A stretch of 64,000 bases of DNA from Flavobacteriia bacterium (GTDB lineage: Bacteria; Bacteroidota; Bacteroidia; Flavobacteriales; Schleiferiaceae): NCBI GenBank assembly GCA_013373425.1, contig JABXHW010000038.1, positions 1-64,000 of the forward strand. The letters run 5' to 3'. The notes below the pieces were generated by a model, which saw only the letters and a program-made list of their open reading frames with translations, ran no database searches and had not been told where the DNA came from. Both the position numbers and the translations under genes were made by a program. The number at the start of each line of letters is the position of its first letter. The first letter of the stretch is position 1. Shown piece by piece: positions 9,337-18,793 of the stretch.

Positions 9337-10197
9337 TTAGATGCATATGAACAGCCCTAAACTGATACTGATCCAATCTACAACATCGTCGTAAGTGTGG
9401 AGATAACTCGTTTCTTGATAGGTGAAAAGATCTGTCTCGTACTCGTAAAAATCGTAATTGTAGAATGTTCTGAAGTACGTTCCTTGTAGCGTGAACCCAA
9501 AGTTCTCCCAAGGTTTGTAAAGCAAGCGAAGTCCGGCTTGATAGCCGAATCCGTAACTCGATTCATTTTCCGCTTGGAAGTCTACGAAGTAGTAGCGGTT
9601 CGTATTATTCAGCTTGACGGTAGAATACGACTCGATGTGAAAATAATCGGTCATGTGACCTCCGCCTTGGACCGCTAGCGCATATCGACCTCGCGTGATC
9701 TGATAGCCAAGGTTGAGATGAAATGTGGTATTGGAGGCCGTAATTGGAGCATCGTTTTCATCGTCGGTGGGAGAAGGAATGACTAAATCGGTGCTGACCA
9801 CCGTGTAATCTCCTAGGTAATCTCCTAAGGACGCATTGAATTCTGATTCTTTGCCTGGAGCAAATGAGGACAGATTGAATCGCAGATTGGCAAAGAGCCC
9901 TTCACCCTCGTAGAAGCTGAGCTCAATTCCACCAGTAATTTGGCCCAGATTAAACCTTCCACCAGTAAGAAGGTCTGTAGGTTTTCCTATGTCCGTAGGT
10001 GAAAGTGCGTGCATATAACCTCCCCCCATATCCATGAGGATGAAATAATCGAACTGATTGATGGAGTAGATCCTTCTCCAATCATTACGTTCTTTTTGCT
10101 CCGATTCATCCTCATCAAAAATGTCGGGCAATTGCGCCGCGGCACTCACCGATATGATGGTCGCAGCAAAAATGTATAGGGCTTTAAGTGCTTTCAT
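9337..10197 (-). CDS. Hypothetical secreted protein, likely outer-membrane beta-barrel
   Basis: Signal peptide (IFAATIISVSAAAQ) and alternating aromatic/glycine beta strands. Confidence 0.6.
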   Translation of the reverse strand: MKALKALYIFAATIISVSAAAQLPDIFDEDESEQKERNDWRRIYSINQFDYFILMDMGGGYMHALSPTDIGKPTDLLTGGRFNLGQITGGIELSFYEGEGLFANLRFNLSSFAPGKESEFNASLGDYLGDYTVVSTDLVIPSPTDDENDAPITASNTTFHLNLGYQITRGRYALAVQGGGHMTDYFHIESYSTVKLNNTNRYYFVDFQAENESSYGFGYQAGLRLLYKPWENFGFTLQGTYFRTFYNYDFYEYETDLFTYQETSYLHTYDDVVDWISISLGLFICI

Positions 10198-10790
10198 CGG
10201 AGGTAAATCGGTTGAGTGGTAGAGGTAATGACTGAGCCATCAGCCAATTCAACTTCAACAGTAAACTGATGCATGCCTTCAAAATCGAAATCGCCAAGGA
10301 GTAGGGCAGTGGCTCTTCGAGGGGCAATTTCTTCCACTTCGGTCACCTGGAATTGACGCAGCAATGCGCGGTACTCGTTTCCTGTGAATACATAGAATAA
10401 ACTCGAGATATCTGATCCGGCCAAGTACGCCGATGAGAAGTCGTTTTGAGTGATGATGCGCACGTCCACGATTCGTTCTCTCACGACATAAAGTGGAACC
10501 TGCTCTTGATTGGTACAAGCAAATGCTCCGTTCAATAGAAATGGAGTGTTCATCGAACAGACTTCATTTTCGGTCATCTCAACAGCCAACCGAATTGCAA
10601 AGGCTGCTGCTTCGGCTGTATCTGATACTGGAACTGCCGTTGCTCCTGAATTATCGAAATTCTCTGCCGTAACAGTGCAAAACTGGAAGGTTCCAACAAC
10701 GAGGGGATCTTCATCTGCACAACAACTGTATAGCAGGGTATCCACCACCCCAATGGTAAGGGCAAGGAATAAGATGGACTTCAATTTCAT
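10194..10790 (-). CDS. Hypothetical secreted protein, possibly DUF5034-like
   Basis: N-terminal signal-like segment MKLKSILFLALTIGVVDTLLYSCC; 4-bp overlap with downstream gene. Start at internal ATG (10788-10790). Confidence 0.5.
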   Translation of the reverse strand: MKLKSILFLALTIGVVDTLLYSCCADEDPLVVGTFQFCTVTAENFDNSGATAVPVSDTAEAAAFAIRLAVEMTENEVCSMNTPFLLNGAFACTNQEQVPLYVVRERIVDVRIITQNDFSSAYLAGSDISSLFYVFTGNEYRALLRQFQVTEVEEIAPRRATALLLGDFDFEGMHQFTVEVELADGSVITSTTQPIYLR

Positions 10791-11044
10791 TGGTAGCGCT
10801 AATTTGATTTTCAAGTTTACGAAAATAAGGGAATCACTTGAGCACGTATGCAAGTGAGCAGGTCAGAGGTGTCCACTTGACTGGAACAGGTTGAACCAAC
10901 TCCGTCCCTCGTCCTCCATCCCCATCTCTCCACTCCCGTTTTATCGCGATTGAAATTAATTCTTCCCACTAACGTTAAATCAATTTATATCTTCGTGGGG
11001 CTCTCTGTTAGCACACATTTTTAAGTTTCATTTAATACAGTAAA

Positions 11045-12709
11045 ATGACTGTTTCAACTAGACCTACTTTCTCAATGAGCAGGGCACTTATGTTATTGAT
11101 GTCGGTATTCTTCCTGGCATCTTGTACTGACCCAGGACCACAAAACGTGAATGTTGTCCCAAGCGACGCATCTGCGGTAGCAACCTTTGACTTTTACTCT
11201 ATTGCCAAGAAAGGCAAGCTCGATGAATTCAAGGAGTTCAAGACATACCCAAAAATTAGCGAGTTCTTGAATGAAGAAAGCGAAGTACTCGGCGATCTAT
11301 TTTCTCAAATGATTGATGATCCATCTATCAGTGGAATCGACTGGTCGAAGAAGGCCATTTGGTTCATGGAAGGTATTGAATCTCCTTCTGCATACATGGT
11401 GCTTGAGATGGATGATAAAGCCAAGTTCCGCGCAATGTTGGACAAGGTGAAGGAAGAGGCTGCGGCTGATGCTGAAGATATCAAGTCGGGTGAAGGCTTT
11501 GATTACATCGACGGTGGAGGTTCCATCATGGCATGGAACGACAACGTTGTTCTCATGAAAATGGATGGAGCATATGATAGCGAAGCTGCTTTATCAGACG
11601 TTGCTGAGCGCCTTGCGAATACACAAGAGAATTCAATCGCTGCCTCTGAGAAGTTCAATACTTTCTACAATGAAGGTAACGATGTAGCTTTCTGGATGCC
11701 AGTGGCTCAATTTTACGACATCTACTCCAATGCAATGAACAACATGTCTTCGGAAGCTATGCCGAGAATGGACTGGTTGTTCGAAGGTGAGTCTTTTGTG
11801 ATTGCAGCGTTGAACTTCAACAAAGACGATTACAGAATGACTATGCGCCTCGATCCTAGTGATGAGGTAAGAGCCAAACTCGACGAGATTTACACAGGTG
11901 AGCCGTTGGACGCTGACATCCTCAACTACCTTCCTGCTGATGCATACATGCTGATTACAGCACATAGCGCTAAAGATGCGAAGAGCACAGTGATGGAGCT
12001 ATACGGTGAAGACGCTTTTACCGGAATGGACGAAGTGATGGCAAATGCTGGTGTTCCGTTCAAGTACAGCGAAATCCTTGAATCATTCGGAGGAAACTTT
12101 GCAATGAGCATCTCATCTATTGCCATGGAGCCGTACATGCGAGAGCAGTACAACTACTACACTGGAGAAACAGAGATGGTTGAGGATATGCGTCCAAACA
12201 TGGGAATGTCCGCTGTTATCGATCTTACTAACCGTGATGTATTGGACTTTGCAATGGACACGTTGATGGTGATGTCTGAAGGCATGCTCGTTCAAGATGG
12301 TCAACAATACTATTTCGAGATTCCTGACATGGGAACAACTGTACGTGTAACTTACAACGAGGAGCGAGCGTTTATCACAACAATCGATGATGCGATGATT
12401 GCTTATCTCAATGGCGGTTATGGCGATGCGAGCTTGGGTAAGACCGACCTTGGTAAGAAGGCTGCTTCAATGAGCTTCTATATGTACTTCAATGCTGATA
12501 TGTCTACATACCCTGGTCAAATTCAGCAAATGATGAACAACCCAATGACGGCTCAAGCGAAGCCAGTGCTCGATATGTTGAAGAGCATCGAATTGCACCC
12601 AACGGGTGATTACGAAGGGTCATACATCATTAATTTCCACGAAACGGAGGATAATGCTCTCTATGACTTGTTGAGTTTGATGGATGACATGGGTGCTAGA
12701 TTCTTGTGA
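11045..12709 (+). CDS. DUF4836-family lipoprotein
   Basis: Lipobox-like LASC; NVNVVPSDASAVATFDFYSIAKKGKLDEFKEFKTYP...; architecture of DUF4836 proteins. Confidence 0.75.
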   Translation: MTVSTRPTFSMSRALMLLMSVFFLASCTDPGPQNVNVVPSDASAVATFDFYSIAKKGKLDEFKEFKTYPKISEFLNEESEVLGDLFSQMIDDPSISGIDWSKKAIWFMEGIESPSAYMVLEMDDKAKFRAMLDKVKEEAAADAEDIKSGEGFDYIDGGGSIMAWNDNVVLMKMDGAYDSEAALSDVAERLANTQENSIAASEKFNTFYNEGNDVAFWMPVAQFYDIYSNAMNNMSSEAMPRMDWLFEGESFVIAALNFNKDDYRMTMRLDPSDEVRAKLDEIYTGEPLDADILNYLPADAYMLITAHSAKDAKSTVMELYGEDAFTGMDEVMANAGVPFKYSEILESFGGNFAMSISSIAMEPYMREQYNYYTGETEMVEDMRPNMGMSAVIDLTNRDVLDFAMDTLMVMSEGMLVQDGQQYYFEIPDMGTTVRVTYNEERAFITTIDDAMIAYLNGGYGDASLGKTDLGKKAASMSFYMYFNADMSTYPGQIQQMMNNPMTAQAKPVLDMLKSIELHPTGDYEGSYIINFHETEDNALYDLLSLMDDMGARFL

Positions 12710-13326
12710 TTATCACGTTAAACAACATACGACCCACATATATGTCAGAAGCCGAGTTATCGGCTTCTGATGTTTATATGTCACCCAGCGTCACTTTCGA
12801 ATCTCCCAAGCGATACCTCATTCGTGCAGAATCTGGACATGGTAAGTCGAGTTTGCTCAACTTCATCTTTGGTTCGAATCCCTCATTTGTAGGAGACATC
12901 AATCCAAAACCAAATAGTAGCGAAGAGTGGAGGAAGTCGATGTTGAGCTATGTGTTTCAAGATTTGAAGCTGTTTCCCGAACTATCTGTGTGGGACAACT
13001 TGCAGTTGAAGAATCGACTCACTCAGCATAAAACAGACGATGAGATCAAAGTGTATCTCAATGAACTTGGGATAGATTCAAAAGCAAATGAGAAGGTAGA
13101 GAAGTTGTCCTTAGGTCAACGTCAGCGTGTGGCTGTTATCCGCGCTTTATGTCAGCCTTTCCACATGCTATTACTGGATGAGCCGTTTAGTCACCTCGAC
13201 GATTCCAACCGTGCTAAGATTGCCGCTCTGATTGAACGTGAGCTCGATTCTCGTAACGCCGGACTCTTGGTGACATCATTGGGGCCGGATGACACATTCA
13301 ACTACGATATAGAATACCGCCTCTGA
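12706..13326 (+). CDS. ABC transporter ATP-binding protein
   Basis: Walker A variant ESGHGKSSLLNF, signature KLSLGQRQRVAVIRAL, Walker B MLLLDEPFSHLD; GTG start overlaps preceding stop. Confidence 0.85.
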   Translation: MIITLNNIRPTYMSEAELSASDVYMSPSVTFESPKRYLIRAESGHGKSSLLNFIFGSNPSFVGDINPKPNSSEEWRKSMLSYVFQDLKLFPELSVWDNLQLKNRLTQHKTDDEIKVYLNELGIDSKANEKVEKLSLGQRQRVAVIRALCQPFHMLLLDEPFSHLDDSNRAKIAALIERELDSRNAGLLVTSLGPDDTFNYDIEYRL

Positions 13327-14498
13327 TGTTAGCACGATTACAAATCAAAACATTGATGCCGCTTCAGCTGATTGGATACGCGGTGTCGCTAGTTATTGGA
13401 GTATTCTTAGTGTTAGTGGTGGCTCAGGCCTACATTGATTTACGCCCTGTGCTCTCCGAACAAGCTGAGGTTTTTGAATCTGAATCCGCTATTCTGACGA
13501 AGAAAGTGTCGGTGTTCAGTTCAGTAGATAAAGGCCGAATTTATTTTACCTCGGATGAAATTGATGAACTAAGGGAACAGCCTTATATCGACGAAGTGGG
13601 GGCATTCAACAGTGCATCTTTTCAGATTTGGGCGGTAGCAGAAGTAGGTCAAAGCGGTCAGTCGGTTCGCTCCGATCTCTTCTTCGAAAGCGTTCCGAAT
13701 CGCTTTGTAGATGTCCAGGACGAGGCTTGGAAATGGGAGGATGGCGATACGTTGATTCCTATCATTGTACCGAAAGATTATATTGACTTATACAACTTCG
13801 GCTTTGCTGAGAGTCAAGGTCTGCCGGTAATGTCTGAAAGCACCGTAAAAGGGTTTGCTTTTAAAATCATCCTTAGTGGTGCGGGTAAGAGTAATCAGTA
13901 TTACGGGGCAGTGGTTGGATTTTCGAATAAGCTGAATTCCATACTCGTTCCAGACGAATTCATGCAGTGGGCAAATGCTACTTATGGAATGGGTGAGGAA
14001 AATCGCTCAAGTCGTTTGCTTATTTCGCTAGATGACCCGACGGACGAACGTTTTCTGACTTTGATTAATGAAAACGGATATGTGTTGAATGAAGAGAAAC
14101 TGGAGCAAAGCAGACTGAACTTCTTGTTCAAGTCTTCAATTCAGTTTACTGCGTTTCTAGCATTGGTCATAATGATTCTCTCCATTGGTTTCTTAAGCCT
14201 GAGTATCAATCTTATGATGCAAAAACATGAGAAGGTGATTCGAAACCTATGGCTGATGGGATATTCACACGTTCAGATTTCGAGATTCTACCAGTTGATT
14301 ATTACGGGGCTCACGCTCACAGGAGTAACCATTGCTCTGATGCTCGCTACAATCTTCAGAGCAGAACTTGGAGAGTTGCTGAGCAGCACTTTGAAATCAG
14401 AACTTCAGCAGAATTGGCTATGGCTATATGCGCTGGGAATATTTATAGTGCTCTCCGGATTCTTCAGTTGGAGAGTCTATCGAAAGGTGAAGAGTTAA
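13326..14498 (+). CDS. FtsX-like ABC transporter permease
   Basis: Overlaps ATPase gene (TGATG); N-terminal TM, large extracytoplasmic domain, three C-terminal TMs. Confidence 0.75.
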   Translation: MLARLQIKTLMPLQLIGYAVSLVIGVFLVLVVAQAYIDLRPVLSEQAEVFESESAILTKKVSVFSSVDKGRIYFTSDEIDELREQPYIDEVGAFNSASFQIWAVAEVGQSGQSVRSDLFFESVPNRFVDVQDEAWKWEDGDTLIPIIVPKDYIDLYNFGFAESQGLPVMSESTVKGFAFKIILSGAGKSNQYYGAVVGFSNKLNSILVPDEFMQWANATYGMGEENRSSRLLISLDDPTDERFLTLINENGYVLNEEKLEQSRLNFLFKSSIQFTAFLALVIMILSIGFLSLSINLMMQKHEKVIRNLWLMGYSHVQISRFYQLIITGLTLTGVTIALMLATIFRAELGELLSSTLKSELQQNWLWLYALGIFIVLSGFFSWRVYRKVKS

Positions 14499-14604
14499 GT
14501 TGTGAAATAAAAAAAGCCTCCAGTTCGGGGGCATTTTTATTGGTTGCATCGCTTCACTCAGCGACGATTCCATTTCAAACCTCCTCACTTAGGGAGGGGA
14601 AAAA

Positions 14605-14639
14605 ACAAAAGCCCCCCAGAATAATCTGAAGGGCTTTTC
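14605..14639. terminator. Bidirectional terminator just outside the left element end
   Basis: AAAAGCCC-cc-CAGA-ataa-TCTG-aa-GGGCTTTT. Confidence 0.75.
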
Positions 14640-14643
14640 CCGA

Positions 14644-14660
14644 GTAGCGAGGACGGGAGT
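14644..14660. repeat. Element attachment site (distal copy of tRNA-Met 3' end)
   Basis: GTAGCGAGGACGGGAGT identical to 23580-23596. Confidence 0.88.
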
Positions 14661-14760
14661 GTTATTCCGCGCTTTTTAAACCGTAAACCCTTGATTATCA
14701 AGGTTTGATTCTTCTCAAAAATTGAGAAAATAGTGCTTTTTCGGTGCCGGCATCTGATTC

Positions 14761-15126
14761 TCAAATAAAGGCCGAAATGTCTTGAAGGACCTTGCTTTTT
14801 GCCTTCTCTTCGGAGCTGTCGGACGTCTTCCAGTTTTCCTCTAAATACCTTTTCATTGTATTGAACACGTGTTTTTGTCCATACAACAAAGGGTTGCTCT
14901 CTGGCACTGGAGCATCCTTTTGATCTTGAATGTAGAAGTGATACATCGACAATCCTGAATCTCTACAGATGTCTGCGAGCTGCTGCACATCGAGTTGAGA
15001 CTCACCTTCTAGAATGCGTCTCAAACGCATATAGCTCATTTGATATTTCTCAGCAAACTCGCGCTGAGTGTAGTCTGAAGCTTTGACAAACTCCACAAAA
15101 AGGCTTGTGTTGAAACGCATATTCAC
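14761..15126 (-). CDS. Xre/HTH-type regulator (candidate element repressor)
   Basis: FVKASDYTQREFAEKYQMSYMRLRRILEGESQLDVQQLADICRDSGLSMYHFY, HTH_XRE-like; divergent from the rest of the element. Confidence 0.75.
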   Translation of the reverse strand: MNMRFNTSLFVEFVKASDYTQREFAEKYQMSYMRLRRILEGESQLDVQQLADICRDSGLSMYHFYIQDQKDAPVPESNPLLYGQKHVFNTMKRYLEENWKTSDSSEEKAKSKVLQDISAFI

Positions 15127-15145
15127 AAGATTTTAGCATCAAAAC

Positions 15146-15176
15146 GATACTGTGAGTTACATTTTTGATACTTTTG
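15146..15176. promoter_or_regulatory. Candidate operator pair (GATACT x2, 21-bp spacing) overlapping a TACTTTTG -7 box
   Basis: GATACT at 15146-15151 and 15167-15172; TACTTTTG (TAnnTTTG consensus) at 15169-15176, in the divergent intergenic region. Confidence 0.5.
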
Positions 15177-15198
15177 GAAAAATTCAAAGTTTTAGCAA

Positions 15199-15411
15199 AT
15201 GTACGAACCTAAGTCAAAGCGAGTCCAAAAGCGTGCCAAGCAGATCACTAATGATTTCGTAGATGGGCTTGAGAGGGGTATGAGTCCTTCAGACATGTAC
15301 CCCATACTAGCGAAGCGATATGAATTTACGGAAGCATATATCCGAAAGCTCATTCCAGTAAAAGAGGCCCGAAAGGCTTTAGCTCTTCGATATGTCGGTG
15401 CGCAGGGTTGA
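15199..15411 (+). CDS. Small basic protein, possible DNA-binding
   Basis: ORF 70 aa, divergent from Xre gene, helical basic sequence; follows a TAnnTTTG box. Confidence 0.55.
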   Translation: MYEPKSKRVQKRAKQITNDFVDGLERGMSPSDMYPILAKRYEFTEAYIRKLIPVKEARKALALRYVGAQG

Positions 15412-15609
15412 TCTCTCCGCTTTCGGAATGATGGCTTGTCACGGCTGTGGTAAGCCTGTTTCTGTAGATGCGCATCAATTCAAATCAACGGCACGACCAT
15501 TCCTATTCCGTTAGGTGTCGTTTGGCCTATTGAGTCAAGAGACGGCTATTTAGAAGTTGAAATAGTAGATCCTGCAGGCGGAACGATTTGGATGTTGTTC
15601 ACTGATTAA
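15392..15609 (+). pseudogene. Frame-interrupted small ORF (CxxC-containing N-part, beta-rich C-part)
   Basis: Frame A 15392-15514 encodes MSVRRVDLSAFGMMACHGCGKPVSVDAHQ...; frame B ending at 15609 encodes SIQINGTTIPIPLGVVWPIESRDGYLEVEIVDPAGGTIWMLFTD. Either a frameshift or two overlapping small ORFs. Confidence 0.35.
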
Positions 15610-15622
15610 CTGATAAGCCAAG

Positions 15623-16813
15623 ATGACACACGTTGAGTTACTAGAGAAGATTTTCATTGGTTACAAAAAGACCTATACCGATCCACGTGAGTTCTGGGAT
15701 GTACTGAAAGAACTAGCAAATGGAACCGGAAATGCCTCTTTGGTTGTAGTGGACAGCATTGCAAACCTTCAGGCGTATGGTGCTGCAAGCGACGAGAATG
15801 TCAATACTTTGATTCTTGGAACGATGGATTCCGATGGCGGAATTTTCTACTACTCCACTGATGCTTTAGTTCCTGACGGGGTTAACATTATTAGCGCAAC
15901 AGGTCGAGGATCAGGCTATTGGGTAAGAGCTGTTCTATCAGGATCGGGCAATTTGTACACAGAAAATCCCGTGACAGAGCCCGGATTCCAATTCATTCAA
16001 GATCAGGACGACAACTATACAGGTTTAGGTCTTGCTCAGGTAGGACTCGCGGCTTACGGTCCAATCGTAACCGGAGAACCTGGAGGCGGGGTTTTTGACC
16101 CTACTTTTACCACAGCGGCTTTGTTCGCTATGGGCATGCTTACTGATGTTCAAGGCTCTGGCGCTGTCGGTATTGGTTCTATTGTGAAGTCTCAGGGACA
16201 AAGCTCGGTCGCAATTGGTACAGGCACGCAAGCGCTGGAAAATCATGATGTAGCATTTGGTCAAAACGCTATTGCTTCAGGTCAGAACAGTGTTGCATTC
16301 CAAGGAGCTAATGCAGAGGCGATTTATAGCTTTTCCCATGGCAACTCAGCGCTTGGAAGATGGGCGGGGGCCTTCACCTACGGCTACGCTCAGAATAATA
16401 ACGACAGAATCACGAATAAACCATATGTGGGTAGAACGCTGCTCAACTACCTCACGAATGATGCTACTCCAGTAGACCTATCTGATGGATCAACGGCTCA
16501 AAGTCCCTTCGTACTGAGAGACAACAGTTTTTGGGAGTTTGTAGTTGAAGTTTCGGCAATAGAAGTTGGGACGTTGACGACTGCTGCAAGGTGGTCATTC
16601 AAGGGTGTGATTTCTCGTGGAGCTGGTGTAGCCACCGTCGCAATTGTTGGTGTTCCAATAAAGACTGTCCATTTCAACGGCCTAGCAACTGCGGATATAG
16701 AAGTCATTGCAGACACGACCCGAGGATCATTGGCTGTTAGAGCTACGGGAGAGGCCGCAACTTCAATTCGATGGATTGGAGAAATTGTTCTAGCTGAATG
16801 CTTAATCGCCTAA
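15623..16813 (+). CDS. Phage-like fibre/adhesin with YadA-head-type repeats
   Basis: GSGAVGIGSIVKSQGQSSVAIGTGTQALENHDVAFGQNAIASGQNSVAFQGANAEA matches the left-handed parallel beta-roll repeat style of trimeric autotransporter heads. Confidence 0.6.
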   Translation: MTHVELLEKIFIGYKKTYTDPREFWDVLKELANGTGNASLVVVDSIANLQAYGAASDENVNTLILGTMDSDGGIFYYSTDALVPDGVNIISATGRGSGYWVRAVLSGSGNLYTENPVTEPGFQFIQDQDDNYTGLGLAQVGLAAYGPIVTGEPGGGVFDPTFTTAALFAMGMLTDVQGSGAVGIGSIVKSQGQSSVAIGTGTQALENHDVAFGQNAIASGQNSVAFQGANAEAIYSFSHGNSALGRWAGAFTYGYAQNNNDRITNKPYVGRTLLNYLTNDATPVDLSDGSTAQSPFVLRDNSFWEFVVEVSAIEVGTLTTAARWSFKGVISRGAGVATVAIVGVPIKTVHFNGLATADIEVIADTTRGSLAVRATGEAATSIRWIGEIVLAECLIA

Positions 16814-16822
16814 TAAAGAGCT

Positions 16823-17548
16823 ATGCCAACTACAAATATCATTCAAGCAACCAAAGACTATCTCACAACGAGAAATGAAGTGTATCCAGTGAATACCGCA
16901 ATTTTCGAAACCGATTATGGCTTCGCCAAGATTGCTGATGGCGTGACCGCTTATAATTCACTGCCCTATGAAAGTGTAGGGGGAGGTGGTGGAAACCTAG
17001 AAACCGCCGCTGCTATCAGCTCAATTCCTCAAGTGGTAGAAGACGCGAACACAGGAGACGATTCAGCCTTATTACTCGCTCGATCATTCACGGGAGTTCA
17101 ATATGGAAACTTCTCAGCCGCGGGGGATACTCAATATCTGAGAACTAACCTAATCAAATCCATTGCTGGAGCATCGAGCTTCACAAATGAGGAGATATGG
17201 ATTGGCGGAATCACAGATTTCAACATTCAGGTTCCTGACGGAGAGACTTGTTTCTACAAAATTAGACTTCGTGCAGAGCTTTCGACCGGTGGAGGCCCGG
17301 AAATTACGGTGAGAGATAGCACTATTCAAGGCGCAATGTCGGTTACAGCTGCGGGGGCCAATACAGGAGCATACAGCACCGAGGTTAATATAACGGATAA
17401 CACAACCGGGTTGACCTTCAATGTTGCAGGAGACGCTGCGACAACGCCAAATGAAATTTTAATCAGAGCTTCCTTCGGATCAGCGTTTAACAGCTGTCGA
17501 ATATTCGGATGGGCTGAACTAATGTATCATCCTTACATCGATGCCTAA
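16823..17548 (+). CDS. Phage-like structural/tropism protein (Mtd-N-like N-terminus)
   Basis: N-terminal NTAIFETDYGFAKIADGVTAYNSLPYESVGGGGG resembles N-terminal modules of phage tropism/tail-fibre proteins. Confidence 0.5.
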   Translation: MPTTNIIQATKDYLTTRNEVYPVNTAIFETDYGFAKIADGVTAYNSLPYESVGGGGGNLETAAAISSIPQVVEDANTGDDSALLLARSFTGVQYGNFSAAGDTQYLRTNLIKSIAGASSFTNEEIWIGGITDFNIQVPDGETCFYKIRLRAELSTGGGPEITVRDSTIQGAMSVTAAGANTGAYSTEVNITDNTTGLTFNVAGDAATTPNEILIRASFGSAFNSCRIFGWAELMYHPYIDA

Positions 17549-17939
17549 GTATAAGTATTTCAGCAAATCGGATTTTGAGGAGAGCGATATCATTCGTGTT
17601 CCTTGTTCGATCAACGATATCCGACCATCGACGTTGCAGAGGTTTGACCAAGCTCGTGAATATGCGGGTTTTCCATTCGTTGTTACATGCGGAGCACGAA
17701 CCTTAGAACATGAGAAGAGCAGAAATAGAAACGGATTTACATCTCACTTGGTTGATGATGAGAGAGGCATAAAGTGCAAAGCACTTGACCTGAGAATTAC
17801 ACAACCCCGGAAGCGATTTATTGCTACCAGAGCATTAATGAGAGCCGGATTTACAAGAATCGGCATTTACCCATGGGGGCTACATGTCGATGATGATGAA
17901 AAGAAACCTCAAAATGTAATTTGGCATGGGACCCATTAG
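17541..17939 (+). CDS. Peptidase M15-like protein (candidate endolysin)
   Basis: FVVTCGARTLEHEKSRNRNGFTSHLVDDERGIKCKALDLRI (SxH...AxD) and GIYPWGLHVDDD (HxD) zinc-ligand pattern of M15. Confidence 0.72.
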   Translation: MPKYKYFSKSDFEESDIIRVPCSINDIRPSTLQRFDQAREYAGFPFVVTCGARTLEHEKSRNRNGFTSHLVDDERGIKCKALDLRITQPRKRFIATRALMRAGFTRIGIYPWGLHVDDDEKKPQNVIWHGTH

Positions 17940-18333
17940 AATCGGCCTAAAGAAAGGCAAGTCATACGAAGACGCTCACGGTGTCACTCACAGTAATGCT
18001 GTGATTGTTCCCGGAGTGATAAATCATAACTTAGCTCTGAGAACCATATCCGCTCAGTGGTTCATCTATGCGAATGAGAGCGCTGTCTATTCGAAAGCTC
18101 CGCTCGCGGTGGCCTTTTCTCAGGATTTCAACGCACAGAAAATTCCCAATCACACAGATAAGGACGGAAATGTGCTTTCTTACGGTAAAGCCTCCTACTC
18201 AGAGGCAATTAGCATGTTTGATTTCGCCGACAATGGAATCTTTATTCAGGACCCAGAGGCTCGAGACTATTTAATGAGAACATCTTTCATCGGTAACAAG
18301 CCCTTGACCGAGGATTGGGAAATCACCAAATAG
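17926..18333 (+). CDS. Hypothetical phage-module protein
   Basis: ORF overlapping both neighbours in a co-directional cluster. Confidence 0.55.
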   Translation: MGPIRIGLKKGKSYEDAHGVTHSNAVIVPGVINHNLALRTISAQWFIYANESAVYSKAPLAVAFSQDFNAQKIPNHTDKDGNVLSYGKASYSEAISMFDFADNGIFIQDPEARDYLMRTSFIGNKPLTEDWEITK

Positions 18334-18334
18334 A

Positions 18335-18793
18335 ATGAACTGTAGACAAATTCCTTTAGTTCAACCCTCAATAACTCCGATATCTGAACGCGAGTACGAG
18401 CTGGACGCCTATCATGTTTCCACCTTTGATTACACTGGTGATGGTCAATTTGCAAAGCTGATAATTCAACCAAAATTCGTTTATGACGGTGCCAGTGTCC
18501 CTAGGTTACTGTGGTCCCTCAGTGGTATTCGTCCAGATGGGTTAAATCGTGCCGCCTCTTTGGTCCATGACTACATATACGTGAATAAAGGCGAGCTCCA
18601 TTACTCTGAAATCGAACTGTGCTACCATGGCCAATGGTGCAGAGGGAAGAATATTAAGATTTCAAGGTTGCAATGTGATCGAATCTTCTACCATCAATTG
18701 CGAGAAGCTGGAGTTAGTAAGACAAAAGCAAGAATGGCTTATATAGCTGTTCGCGGATTTGGTTGGATTCCATGGATGAAAAAGAAGAAGTAA
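18335..18793 (+). CDS. DUF1353 family protein
   Basis: FVYDGASVPRLLWSLSGIRPDGLNRAASLVHDYIYV matches the DGASxPR...HDxxY pattern of DUF1353. Confidence 0.8.
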   Translation: MNCRQIPLVQPSITPISEREYELDAYHVSTFDYTGDGQFAKLIIQPKFVYDGASVPRLLWSLSGIRPDGLNRAASLVHDYIYVNKGELHYSEIELCYHGQWCRGKNIKISRLQCDRIFYHQLREAGVSKTKARMAYIAVRGFGWIPWMKKKK

